64,000 nucleotides of DNA from positions 82,275-146,274 of the forward strand of contig VTPC01090570.1 of NCBI GenBank assembly GCA_011009095.1. The letters are read 5' to 3'. Positions 49,192 through 59,911 of the stretch are shown one piece after another. The position numbers and the translations under genes were made by a program. The notes under the pieces were generated by a model. The model saw only the letters and a program-made list of their open reading frames with translations. It ran no database searches and was not told the DNA's origin. The stretch's first letter is position 1. Each line of letters begins with the position of its first letter. The DNA comes from Ignelater luminosus. Lineage: Eukaryota > Arthropoda > Insecta > Coleoptera > Elateridae.

Positions 49192-49439
49192 TATTAAAAA
49201 AGAAAAGAAAAGAATCGAAGCTTGCTTTCACACGTTCGTAATTTTTAATTGAAATTGTTTAGTCGTCTGCACCTTATTCCAATTTTGGAGCCTTTTTCCG
49301 TGCCAGTAGTGAAACGTGTTTCTTTTATAAATCAATTTCTAAAGGTGGATGACTTATGTAAAACGATTAGTAAATAAATAATAATCCATGTTGTTAAACT
49401 TTATATGTAATAAGTTTCTCAAGTTTATGCGGAAAAATT

Positions 49440-49520
49440 GCAACCGCTGACCCACTTGACCGTTCGCCACGAGAAGCCGTTACGGCGCCATCGTGTCGTC
49501 CTTGTACAGCCAGATTGAAA
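49440..49520. other. GC-rich island of ~70 bases
   Basis: A sharp GC-rich island in AT-rich DNA, with GTTACGGCGCCATCGTG at its core. The minus strand reads CGATGGCGCC, one base from the insect CTCF core AGATGGCGC. The plus strand is open across it but has no ATG and no recognisable protein. Possibly an insulator or conserved element; this is inference. Confidence 0.3.
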
Positions 49521-49524
49521 GACA

Positions 49525-52500
49525 TTAAAAGTTGCAATGTTTATTTAAATATTGAATCATCGCTTTGAGCTAATCTTTTGTCGGAAAAGGGAATCTAGCC
49601 CAATCATATAAATAGCGATTATTACTTAATTTTGATAATGATGTTTTGTTTACTATTACGATTTATAAATACGTCTTTAGTTAGTTTTAACACACTGTAT
49701 AAAGCTTTTTCTGTAGACTAGTTTTTTTATTCCTTCCCTAAAGTTAGGTTATAGCGAACATTTATTTTTAGGATTCTCAACTTTAATAAAAATCAATATA
49801 CCGGGGTCTCTGCGAAATCTTAGAATATACGTGATGTTGATGGTGAGGATGATGAACAAGATCAATTTTGAACTTTAGCTTCTATGGCTGTTCGTTGTTG
49901 GTTGCTTGTTTTTTCTTTTTTTTTCTGTGACATTTGTAATGTCATTTCATTAATCATGATATAGCTTTTTTACCCTATTGTTTTTTTGCTCATTATTTAT
50001 TCACACAATTTGGTCTACATATCGACATTCTTTCGCTATTATTATTCTGCCTCTATCGCAGAAATATACTAAAGTAGTTTAGCAAAACAACTCCCAGACT
50101 GATTGACACGAGTGAATAAAACAAACCTTTCAATCCATACATGTAATGGTGTTTCACCTCTGGTTGATTCGCAAGTCAAATTTTTTCTTTTTGTTTTAAA
50201 GAACTTTATTATAAATGTGGTTTTTTTTGTTCTGAGTCATGCTCTCTTTCTGCTCTGTATACATAACAATGAGCGATAATGGAATCTGCTTTGATGGTTA
50301 TTTTCAAATGACTACTGCATTAATTGTTTCTTAGAGATCTCCAGATATTGCAGAGTCTTACAAACTTAGAACTTGTTGGTTTGGCGTAAAATTATCTTCT
50401 CGAGCTTTGTGCAAAATTTTGTGCATCTTATCATTTTGAGAAAAAAACAATTCAGCTCTGTATTGTACGTTTTCAATCTAACTGTTGGAAATGCAGAAAA
50501 ATATTGTATTTAAGTATTTGTTAGTTTTTAAAAATAGACCACACGGTCATTAAAATCTCCGTCGCTTTGCTTGTAATTTTATTGCTTTTGCAGGCAGTCA
50601 ATTCTGTACATGCAAAGAGGAAGGACCTCTTTACTTATTTTCTATTAACAATAAACGTTTAACACACTTTTGCATTTTATTATTTCAACACTAACAAGCA
50701 AAGTTATTACAACTAAAATCATTTAAATCAAGCTTCTTTCGCTTCCATTCACTTTTATCTATTTTTTTAATTACCAATAACTATTTGAAAAATAGAAATT
50801 TTATTTTTAAGAGTTCACAGTCCCATTCCGATCTTTCTAGTAGCCGCTACTACTTCAGAACTGAAATTTTTTGTTGTTATTAGACAAGTTTGTATAGTTC
50901 TTGTATAATTTCTAGAAAGCAATTTTTATTAAGCAGAACTTTTATTCTTACTGGAATTTACATAACCACTTGGTTATTTCAAAGTATCAAGAAAAGAATA
51001 TTTAATAGCAATTGTGTATGTAACCTTTTATTTCCAAACCATCCCACTTGCTGCACAGTCGTAGGATTCACCTAACGGAATTACTCCTCTGATTCCAGGT
51101 TTTTTTTGAGTAGAACTAAATTCGTACCATAGAATTCTTCGAACTAATCCTCGAAAGTTCAAATTAAATTTTATATATTTTTTGTAAATAAAAAAAATGC
51201 AATTACGTAATAGTTTCTTGCGGATAATCAACCGAAATGGAAGAGAAAAGCTAGTCGGTCATATCCAGATAGAAAAATAGACGACGAAAGCTCTCAGTTC
51301 CACCCACGGCCCATTTCTTAGTTTAATATCGATTCCCATTATGCCCAAGCAAATTTTAGAGACAAACTTGGTAAGTAATGATTGAAATAGGAACTGGGCA
51401 AGTTTTCAAGTTTCTCAGATTACGCGAAAATGTTATTTACAATTTCTAGGTTAATTTAAATAATTGAACCTTCAATAAATTTATTGAGCAATCGTTATTT
51501 TTTTTTAATGGCATACGTAGTATTTAGAACGTAATACCGTTAGTTAAAATTTATAATCAAATTGACCCATTTATTTATTAACTTTTAACACGTTGTGCGT
51601 TATTACGTGATTCGCCACTTAAGTTTGACGTTTGACCCTATAGTTTCAATATCCTTTAGTTACTTGGTATGCAGGTACTTGGGCTATTGTGGTTACTACG
51701 GTCGGCTACCTCGCATCACTGTTTTGTTGTATTGTGTATGCATATATGGGCTGTGTGATTCATGACGTGCACGCCACTTGAATTTTCATTAATAACTTGG
51801 TAATTTTAGTTTACCTTTTTTGAATACTCAAGTTCGATGAAATCGGTTATAGGAATTAAATAACCGATGACCTATAAATGAAAAATAACTTTTCTCGGCG
51901 TTACGCAATTTTGAGGGAAAAGGGAAAATGCAAATTTCCTTTCATTCATATATATGGAATTTAAGAATAGGTTAGGTTATATTTTATGGTCCGCAGAGCT
52001 CAATTTGCACACATTGTTTACTATGCTATTGCTAAATATTTTTTATTTGTATCAGCATACTAAATAGAACATACCAAAGTGACATTTGAATGATGTGGGG
52101 GCAGTTTTGATAGGCATGCAGAGGTATACAACAATGCCTGTAGCAACCATAAACTAAAAATAATTAAAAGATCATTAGTACTTGTAACAAAACTGTTCCA
52201 CATTTATGTATATCATTTATCTAACAATTGTACCAGATCAATCACTGAAACAATCAAACTACATCAAAGCCATTCTAAATAAAAGATGAAAGAATAAACG
52301 CAACGCAATAAATGCACCGTCATGTTTATATTTGTAATGCAAATTTTAAAAGTGAGATTTTACAGGTTTTTTTGTTTAAGTAAATTCAAAAATGATAATA
52401 AATTTCTCAAGCTTGAGAGCTCTTTTGTCTTTTATAAATTATTAAAGTCTTAATTAAATTGGAAGTGGGCTTCACCTGCGTCTCTTAATGTAAGTGCAAG

Positions 52501-53290
52501 CACATCTTCACGCCCTCTTATATTAATGATTATTTTATGAGCAATTTATTGTATAATAGTAATATTGAGAACAATCTCATTTCCCCCTTTCGTTGAGTTT
52601 CATTAGTAAGAGAGATAGATTTATACCGAACTTCGCAAATATTAATACGAAATTGTTATTTAAAATAATACAGGACCTATGATTAAACTCTGAGGGACGC
52701 TATTATTTGTTTGTTATTCATAATAAAAATAACTGTGGTATTTGTATAAATATCAAATATCGACTTCTTCGCTTTTTATATTCCATAGTCGTATTCACTG
52801 TTTGTGCTATAGCACACTATTTATGTATCGTAATTGTATTTTTTTATTGTATTGGTATGGACAGTCTTCTTGAATGCATTTGATTGATAATTTTATTTGC
52901 TCATTCGAATAAAATTTGTTGTCCCAAATACGACCTATTGAAGGTTACTTACCGAATTTATGTAGGACATTTCTTTTTGCTTGGTTATACTCTGTGCTAA
53001 GATTTTAATTTCTGATCTTCCATCACGAGTCATAGACTGGAAGCTCGGATTTACCATCTTTACTAACGGTAGAAACATCGATGATGTAAGAGATACTTCT
53101 CACTTTTGATATATCTCATATACCATATCAAGTCAAATGTGGCCAATTTGAATTATTGGACAAGTAAACATAGTTTTTGCTTGATTGTAAATTGTTCGTC
53201 TAAATCTATGACTTGATGGTTGCAACGTCCTCGTGTTATTTCCACGACATCTGCCAAACAAAAGATAAGTTATGGAGCACTTTGTCGAAA
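49525..53290. other. Probable intron, AT-rich
   Basis: No supported exon or element. Short frames at 50890-51231 on both strands are chance-like. 51600-51780 is somewhat GC-richer, without an open frame. Confidence 0.45.
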
Positions 53291-53298
53291 TTAACTTA

Positions 53299-54414
53299 AG
53301 GACTAGTAACAAAAGTTTTGCAAAATGAAATCAGTATGTAAAAATTAAAACAAAGTATTGAAACATAATTTCTTTATTATTTTTAGGTAAAATGTCTCCT
53401 AAACAAGTGATTGCCAAGAATTTTATATTAATCTTTAGATTGTCGGCCATAAACACGGGTGTTCCTTTGGGCGTTCTTCATTAAATTTCGGGCAGTGTCA
53501 TTTGTTATATTTTTACTGGCTTTTCTTCACAGAATCTTCATATGGTCATACTGTCAAAGTTGGTTTCTGCATTTTCTGTAGTTTTCGTTTTATAATTACC
53601 CAGTACCTTTTGATGGGCTGCAATTCTGGCACATTAGGGGGGTTAAGCACTTTTGGAACAAAATTTATATCTTAGCTTTATACCATTCAAGAGCAGATAA
53701 AGTTTGTTTAACATTAATTGTTCCTTTGTTTCCCACATTGACAGATGGCCTGCCAAATCAATATTTTTCGCCGAATTTCGTAAAGGCATGTCTTTAGGGA
53801 TTTCTCGAGATCAAAGCCAGGTGCTGGTAGCGTAACCAAGTCCATTTTTACGTACGTCTCGTCATCCATAATCTTTGCCAATTTCCGTTCGTAGAGCTTT
53901 CTCGATAGTGTAATACTTTTAGAATTTTGTTTTTCAGATCTTTTGGGTGCCCATTTCTTTTTAAATGTTCGAGTGTTGTTCATCTTTTTAATTTTTACGA
54001 CCATTACATGTGAAGTGCCTGCTTTTTTTGTAATATCCCTGATGGACATTGAGATATAACGATGAATGATGTGAACGACCCATTTTTCTAAATTCTGATC
54101 TATTAAACCTTTAGGACGACCAGTTCTAGGTTTATCTTGCATATTCCTACCTTCTTTTAACTTCAAAGTTAGTAATTCTTGTTGCACTTCCGAGCCAACT
54201 GTTTTAAACTTATGTTAGGATCCACAGACCACTTGACCACTATTTCGCAGCGAATCTTTTCATTTCATTTCATTTTTACAATCGTTTGCAATGGCAGCTA
54301 CACTTGACAACTACTTAGAAGCAAAAAATAATCGAAGCAAACCGAGATTATTTTCAAATGTTTTGTACACTTTTTGAATGATTCATAATTTGCAAAACTT
54401 TTGTTACCAGTCCT
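53299..54414 (-). mobile_element. Tc1/mariner-like element, both ends present
   Basis: The left end (from 53299, AGGACTAGTAACAAAAGTTT then TGCAAA) and the reversed right end (to 54414, AGGACTGGTAACAAAAGTTT then TGCAAA) agree at 25 of 26 positions. TA precedes the left end (53297-53298); CA follows the right end, one change from the expected TA. The 1116-bp length suits an internally shortened copy. It carries a broken transposase on minus. Confidence 0.85.
53420..54240 (-). pseudogene. Tc1/mariner-type transposase, broken
   Basis: The main frame (54187-53714) holds KPRTGRPKG, a helix-turn-helix-like block (ISMSIRDITKKAGTSHVMVV), then KKKWAPKRSEKQN, RKLYERKL and MDDETYVKMDLVTLPAPGFD with the first catalytic Asp, and ILIWQAICQCG. 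Upstream, DPNISLKQLARKCNK lies in another frame. Downstream, after a deletion, VLNPPNVPELQPIKRYWVII lies near 53650-53590, the C-terminal block of the family. The second-Asp segment is missing and shifts and stops are present, so it is inactive. Confidence 0.8.
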
Positions 54415-54416
54415 CA

Positions 54417-55570
54417 GTTCAGAATATTCTAAATTAATTATAATTCAAAGCTATTTTAAAGTATTCATACTGATAGCAATAGAACTTAAGATTAATTTAT
54501 GAAAAAGGAATTGCATGTCCGGTAAAAAATTCTTGGTCTGTTTCCTTGAAGCTCTTTCATATCAGATATCTAAAGGAATCTCTTGATTTTCCACTGTGCA
54601 TCAAAAGATTACCCTCTGAAGTGTTTTGTATCAAGACCTGATTTAAATCTGATCTCACAGGCGTTTGGCCTGTGTACGTTAAGTTCAACAAGATCCTTTA
54701 TCATTACGCAAAATAGTTTGGGTATTCCTTACAAAATAAGGCTGTTATTTATAGTGCTATATGAATGTCTTGTGATAAATGTTTGTTATTATTTCTTAAT
54801 CAAAGATGATCTTGGTGAAAACGATTCTTTGTTGTTTGATGAATGTTTTGTAGGTGTATATCCTCCACTTTGAGGAAGGTGCTGCGTTAACTGGGTTAAA
54901 TAAGTGGAATCTATGACTGATTGACACACTCCATATAAATGTCGTCATGCATAAATTATTGTTGGAATTTAGCATCTCATTGCTACAATAATTCAAGAAA
55001 TCTTTGATTTAATTTTAATATATATCGGAATTTTTATGTTTGTTTACAAACACTAAATATTAGTAGGACTATGGTGTTAACAAGACGAATAATTTGGAAG
55101 TATTTTTATTAATATTCGTTAATTATGTTTTTGCAAATTGACTAGTGAAATGTGTAAAAGTTAACAGAATTCAAACTTGCAAGTAAATTTATCGTTTTGC
55201 ATATTTATAATTTTCCTTCGTGCAACACAGTTTCTCCTCGTTTCTATTTTCTGTGCAACATTGCTTTCTGACTATTTTTTCCAAAAACCAATTAGCAGGG
55301 TCCGTTGATTGGTTTCAAGGCTTACAAACTTTAATTAACTCTGCAGTTAATATAGCACGTGGTTTACTCGACCATGCATACTAAATATCTATGATGAAAA
55401 GTTGAGAAATTCTATCTAAAACAATTTTTCTAATACAAATTATAATTGTCAAGACTATATGGAAATGATATTAGCAAAAACTTTCTTTTCACGGATTTTA
55501 CATTAAATAGCGTCTTTAACTTTGTATAGAAACAACTTTCATGTTTTTGATGTTAATTTTCATAAAATAC
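54417..55570. other. Probable intron, AT-rich
   Basis: A plus frame at 54583-54873 of 96 codons starts at a non-ATG codon and shows no motif. Nothing else stands out. Confidence 0.45.
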
Positions 55571-55576
55571 ATAAAC

Positions 55577-55608
55577 AAAGGTTTGGTTTTTCCTGTGCAG
55601 GTAAGTAG
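55577..55608 (+). promoter_or_regulatory. Candidate recursive-splicing ratchet point
   Basis: A pyrimidine-rich tract (GGTTTGGTTTTTCCTGTGCAG) ending in CAG at 55600 runs directly into GTAAGT at 55601. This is an exact match to the insect ratchet-point form (Y)nNCAG|GTAAGT. It would let a long intron be removed in steps. It lies 13.3 kb after the donor of exon C on the same strand. The alternative is a true exon end: an ATG frame before it (MFLMLIFIKYINKGLVFPVQ) would end in phase 0, which does not match the other first exons. Confidence 0.4.
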
Positions 55609-55609
55609 T

Positions 55610-57700
55610 CTTTACTTTCTTCTTATGTTTTAATAGAAAGGAATTTTATAAATAAATATTTAAAAGGTTATTATTCGATTTCTTTTAATTGTAAAACTGA
55701 GTTTGCAAGTCGTAAATCGAATTGTTCTTGTTGAATGTGAGAATAGCTTGGCAAGGTCGTGCGTTTAGAATGTTTCGAATCAATTATTCAAAGTGTGGGC
55801 ATTCAAACGCCGTTATTAGATCACACCAATATTAAAAGTGTTCTTAGTATTTAGTTTCGTTCTTTTGTCTATTTTAATTGTGGTAATTTATAAATTTAAA
55901 TTTTCTCTTTATGAATAATAATAAGCTATCAAAATATACAAAAGAAAGAAGAATAATCTATTGCTTCTGCTATATAGAGAGAATTTAGTGTCCATTAGGA
56001 ATATCAAGAAGCTTAACATAAAAAAATAAGCTCTGTAGGTTTGTAGGTTGTTATTAATACGTTGAATTAATCTTTCTATAATTTATTAAATTAGTGATTG
56101 TATATTTCTTACCGAACTGTCTAATGACATTTGAATTAGGATTAGATAAACTTTACTGTTAAGCCAGAACATTTTGAATTTTGCGGTTTTTTAAATCTAT
56201 TTTATCTTGAGAGGACACTTTTAATATAAAAACTTTATTATAATGTTTAGCCAAGAGTAAAATTATGTTGGCGTTTTGAATATAAGTCAAATGAAAAGTG
56301 TGCTCTTTGATGTCTAGTAAGCAATTTTCTGTTAAAAATACAGGATTAATTTTTATTTTCTATATAAATATTCATTTTAATTTGAATAAAGAGACTATAA
56401 TAAAATTTTATATTTCTTTTTATTAGTGTTCTGACATTGTTTATTAAGTGTGTCTGTTATAAAATAAATTGTTTATAATTACATCGTGAAGCAAATGTTA
56501 TGTGTAATTTTATAAAAACTTATTTGCTTCAAGGAGAAAAATATATACATTAACGTCTTAATAAGAGAATATTTAATTGTTTATTGTCTTTTATAATTGA
56601 GTTCTTCTTCTTCGCTGATTGGATATGCACATATTGCCTGCCTTAGCTTCACTTTTTTCCCATAACAGTCATGGAAGCTACCGGTTTTTTTATCTTCAAT
56701 TATAAAAGGCGACACTGGAAACAATAAATTGCACAATTATGGTCCAATTACGCTCATTTCACCATGTGTGTATAGTAGAAATGGTAAACTATGGCTTAAT
56801 TCCGGTACTTGCTCAACAATGTCATAAAAGTCATCGTTTATAATTTTTACTCATATTCCAATGCCAAGGAATTTTCAAAACTTATTTTCACTGATGAACT
56901 AGCAGATACAAATTAAGTGTGAATATCAGAAATGACAAATACGTATGCTAACAAACAGTGAAGTACCATTTGGGTTAGTCCACCAAGACAAACATTTAAG
57001 AAACGCTCTTTGGACTTTTGATCTTCGTTTTGCAATTAACAATAGTTGATGAGGTGGAGACAAGACAGGTTACTTTCAAGACTCCTGGCGACCTTTCTTC
57101 TCTTTTGAGTTATGTTGCTTCTTTTACTTGATTTTTAATCAGAATTAGAAGAAGAGCAAAAAAAGCAGAATAGGGACATCTAATAGACAAGCTTCTTTGG
57201 AAACTGTTTCCCAAAATCATCTTCCCAACTATCTCCCAGTTATGTCGAATTGACTGTGTGTTTAACTGTTTTTTTTATTTTCTTATTTAAGGAAATGAGC
57301 CTAAATTTCTTATGTTCAATTCCACTTTTGATCATTTTCGTTTGGGTTTTTTCTTTTCCTTCCACCTTTCATTTTTTCCCTTATCCTTTCTTCTTTTGCT
57401 TCTTGTTTTCACATACCATTTACACATATCCAGTATTCTCATCTTTGCTGTTTCACTCTGTTTTCCCCATGTAATTTTGCATAATTAACAAAATAGAAAG
57501 ATTTGGATGATGGACACAAATCAAAACTCCCTTTTTTTCAGCTGCAGTAAACATATTAGGTCTCTAAATAGTAGAAGGGGGTTAACAGTTAACTTCACTA
57601 ATTATTCTAAAATTCCACTTTGTGCACAAACATACCTCTTTTGGACGTTTTTCAATTACAGTTATGTTTGAAGAAACTTTTAGTATACATCAATCACAGC
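55610..57700. other. AT-rich, no supported gene
   Basis: 57250-57475 is T/C-rich on plus and gives low-complexity frames on both strands. No motif or splice-bordered exon is seen. Confidence 0.45.
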
Positions 57701-57708
57701 ATGCTGCA

Positions 57709-59903
57709 CAATGTTGCCAACAGTTAAACTAGTTCTCCGTCAGATTCAACTTTTAAAACCACTAACAAAAAATGGTCCTACACTCATAATCGCAAAATTT
57801 TCCACTAAAAAATTTTTTAGTTTTTACGAAAGAAAACAATAAGTATGTAAGTTATTAGTTTCCTTTATTATTACGCAATAAAAAATTAACAGTCAGTAAA
57901 TCAACATACCATTTGTAGGTAAATTAACATTAGTAGATAAATCAATATAAAAATTATTCAATAACAACAGCTATTCTAAATTAATTCGTCTTCTTCAGAC
58001 GAATCATTTTTGTCTGCACCATCATCGTCGGTTTCAGATTGATATGATTCTTTGGTACCGATTTGTTTTACAACGTTTATTGGAATTTCATATTCGTTGC
58101 AGTATTTTCCTTCCAACCTCAAACCACAGCGTACCCTTAATATAGCAGTTAAAAGATTTAACTTCATTCTATTCCTCTGCTTGTTTTTTATTACATTCAT
58201 ACTGCTAAATAGTCTCTCAACATCGGCATTGGAATAAGGCAGTATTAGGAGAGTAATCGCAAAAGTCGCTAATTCCTCAAATCTGGATTCCCCTTGAGCG
58301 TCTTTGAAATGCAACTTCATTCCAAAAATTTTTTGTATTTTTGGTCTCATTCCATTTCAATAAATGAATTTATCGCCATAAATTCTGCACTTTTATTGAA
58401 CTGAGCCATTATGTCAATTAGTGGTTCTTTATTGTGATTAAGTGCTTGTTCAACACTTTTTTCATCGGTGTCAAATTTTCTGGTAACCTATTTTTTATTT
58501 CTTCAATCAGACTTACTATAAATGTTATGCACCGATGCCGCATCATTTCTTCGTCTTCCCGTGGTAATCCTTTTTCTCTCATTTCAAGTATTTGCTTTTC
58601 AAATCGGAATCCAAGATAACATTTTTGATCCAAGAAATCACGAATATTTTGAGTAAAAATATCAACTTTATTTGTAGGTAACGTAACCTTGCTGACAAGC
58701 ATATCTATCACATTGGTCAACTCTTCACACAATTTGATGTGGTCCGTATCTTTTGACTCGAACATTTTATTGATTCTGTTTAATTAATATTGGATATAAA
58801 AATGAAATAGATCGAATCGTTTAAGCGTCTTCTTTATAGCAGAGACAATGCCTTCAGCATTACACTCATGCAGTTCAGCGAGGTCTAGATACGTGGATAC
58901 TATTTTTTGGTGTAATTTACTGTAATAAATTATAATCAAACCCAAGTATTTATGTACAGCAATATCTGTAGATTCGTCAATTAATAGGCTAAATGGTTGA
59001 TCTTTAAAATTTTGTTTTAGGACCTCAGCGAAATGCAATGTTAACACATTTTTTATAACCGAGGTGCATTTAGTTCGGTGCAGTTGAACTTTTTCAATAT
59101 CTTTTTCATGACTGTAATTACCTCTCTTAAGTGGTCAACTACACGTATGCTAGTATGCGTGGTTGTGAATAATGTAAGTCTGGCTTCTTCCTCTTTTTTT
59201 ATTTCCAATGGGCTCTGGTTTGAACGGAATCTTAGGCTGCGTAGTTATAACCTGAAACAATTTACTTATTCAAAGATGTAAAACTGACCAATGAATGATT
59301 AACCAATAAAAAAGCAGTCGTTTACCTTTTTATTTTGTAGATGCTTCTTTGACATCCCATGAGACTTCAAATCTCCGTAGTGACTCCTTAAAGTTGTACC
59401 ACAAAATTTGCATTTCGCCACTTGACCCGTGGTACTTTTAATAACTTGTAGCCAATCTTTTAAATGTGGGTCTTGAAGCCAAGAATCCCGAAAATGTTGC
59501 GTATATTGTGGTTTCGGCATAGTTACGCGATAATAACACAACACAGTGAACTACACTGAGCTGCACTGAGCAGTTCCGAGTTGACTGAAAAAATATTTTA
59601 CGGGGAATCCCCGCGTATTAAGAAACTGAGCATTTTGATACGCTGTCTGGTGGTCTAAATTGGTACTAGCGTTTAATGTCACGTCATTCTGACGGATCAG
59701 TGTTGCCTACTCCTGAAAATTAAAGAAAGTAGAAAGAATATATGTAAGTGGCTTAGTGGCTGAGTGATCGCACTTTCAGTAATTGAAACTGAATTTTACT
59801 AAACCGCTAGAAAAAATCCACCAGCCACTAAAGCAATATTTCGCCACTAAATGGGGGGTTGAAACCACCAGTTTTCGTGGAATCCACTAAATTGGCAACA
59901 CTG
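57709..59903 (-). mobile_element. hAT transposon with intact ends and 8-bp duplication
   Basis: The left end CAATGTTGCCAA (57709-57720) and reversed right end CAGTGTTGCCAA (to 59903) agree at 11 of 12 positions. The 8-bp direct repeat ATGCTGCA lies immediately outside both (57701-57708 and 59904-59911), the hAT signature. Length is 2195 bp. Five CCACTAA words lie near the ends (57759, 57802, 59825, 59844, 59884), with one reversed copy at 59753; these are likely transposase contact sites by analogy. An extra inward end, CAGTGTTGCCTA at 59698, makes 59698-59903 a fold-back-like segment. The gene inside is broken. Confidence 0.92.
57976..59520 (-). pseudogene. hAT transposase, BED-like finger to dimerisation domain, broken
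   Basis: Exon 1 (59520-59326, 65 codons, MPKPQYTQHF...) carries CKFC...H.....KH, a BED/C2H2-type zinc finger. Donor GTAAAC follows at 59325. Exon 2 starts after TTTCAG at 59251. After shifts near 59205 and 59131 it reads EEEARLTLFTTTHTSIRVVD, then HEKDIEKVQLHRTKCTSVIK and DQPFSLLIDESTDIAVHKYL with the first catalytic Asp (DESTD). The segment after FDL (about 58810) that should carry the second Asp is deleted. Then come RINKMFESKDTDHIKLCEEL, DFLDQKCYLGFRFEKQI and RHRCITFIVSLIEEIKNRLP. After another shift, ILPYSNADVERLFSSMNVIK and NKQRNRMK form the hAT dimerisation domain. The acidic tail DSSEEDELI ends at 57976. Inactive copy. Confidence 0.88.
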
Positions 59904-59911
59904 ATGCTGCA

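Noticed and set aside
51655..51680. TATGCAG|GTACTT as another ratchet point
   Set aside because: No pyrimidine tract before it and a poor donor.
59745..59790. Possible tRNA A box (GTGGCTGAGTGATCG)
   Set aside because: It lies in the hAT subterminal repeat zone and has no B box or cloverleaf.
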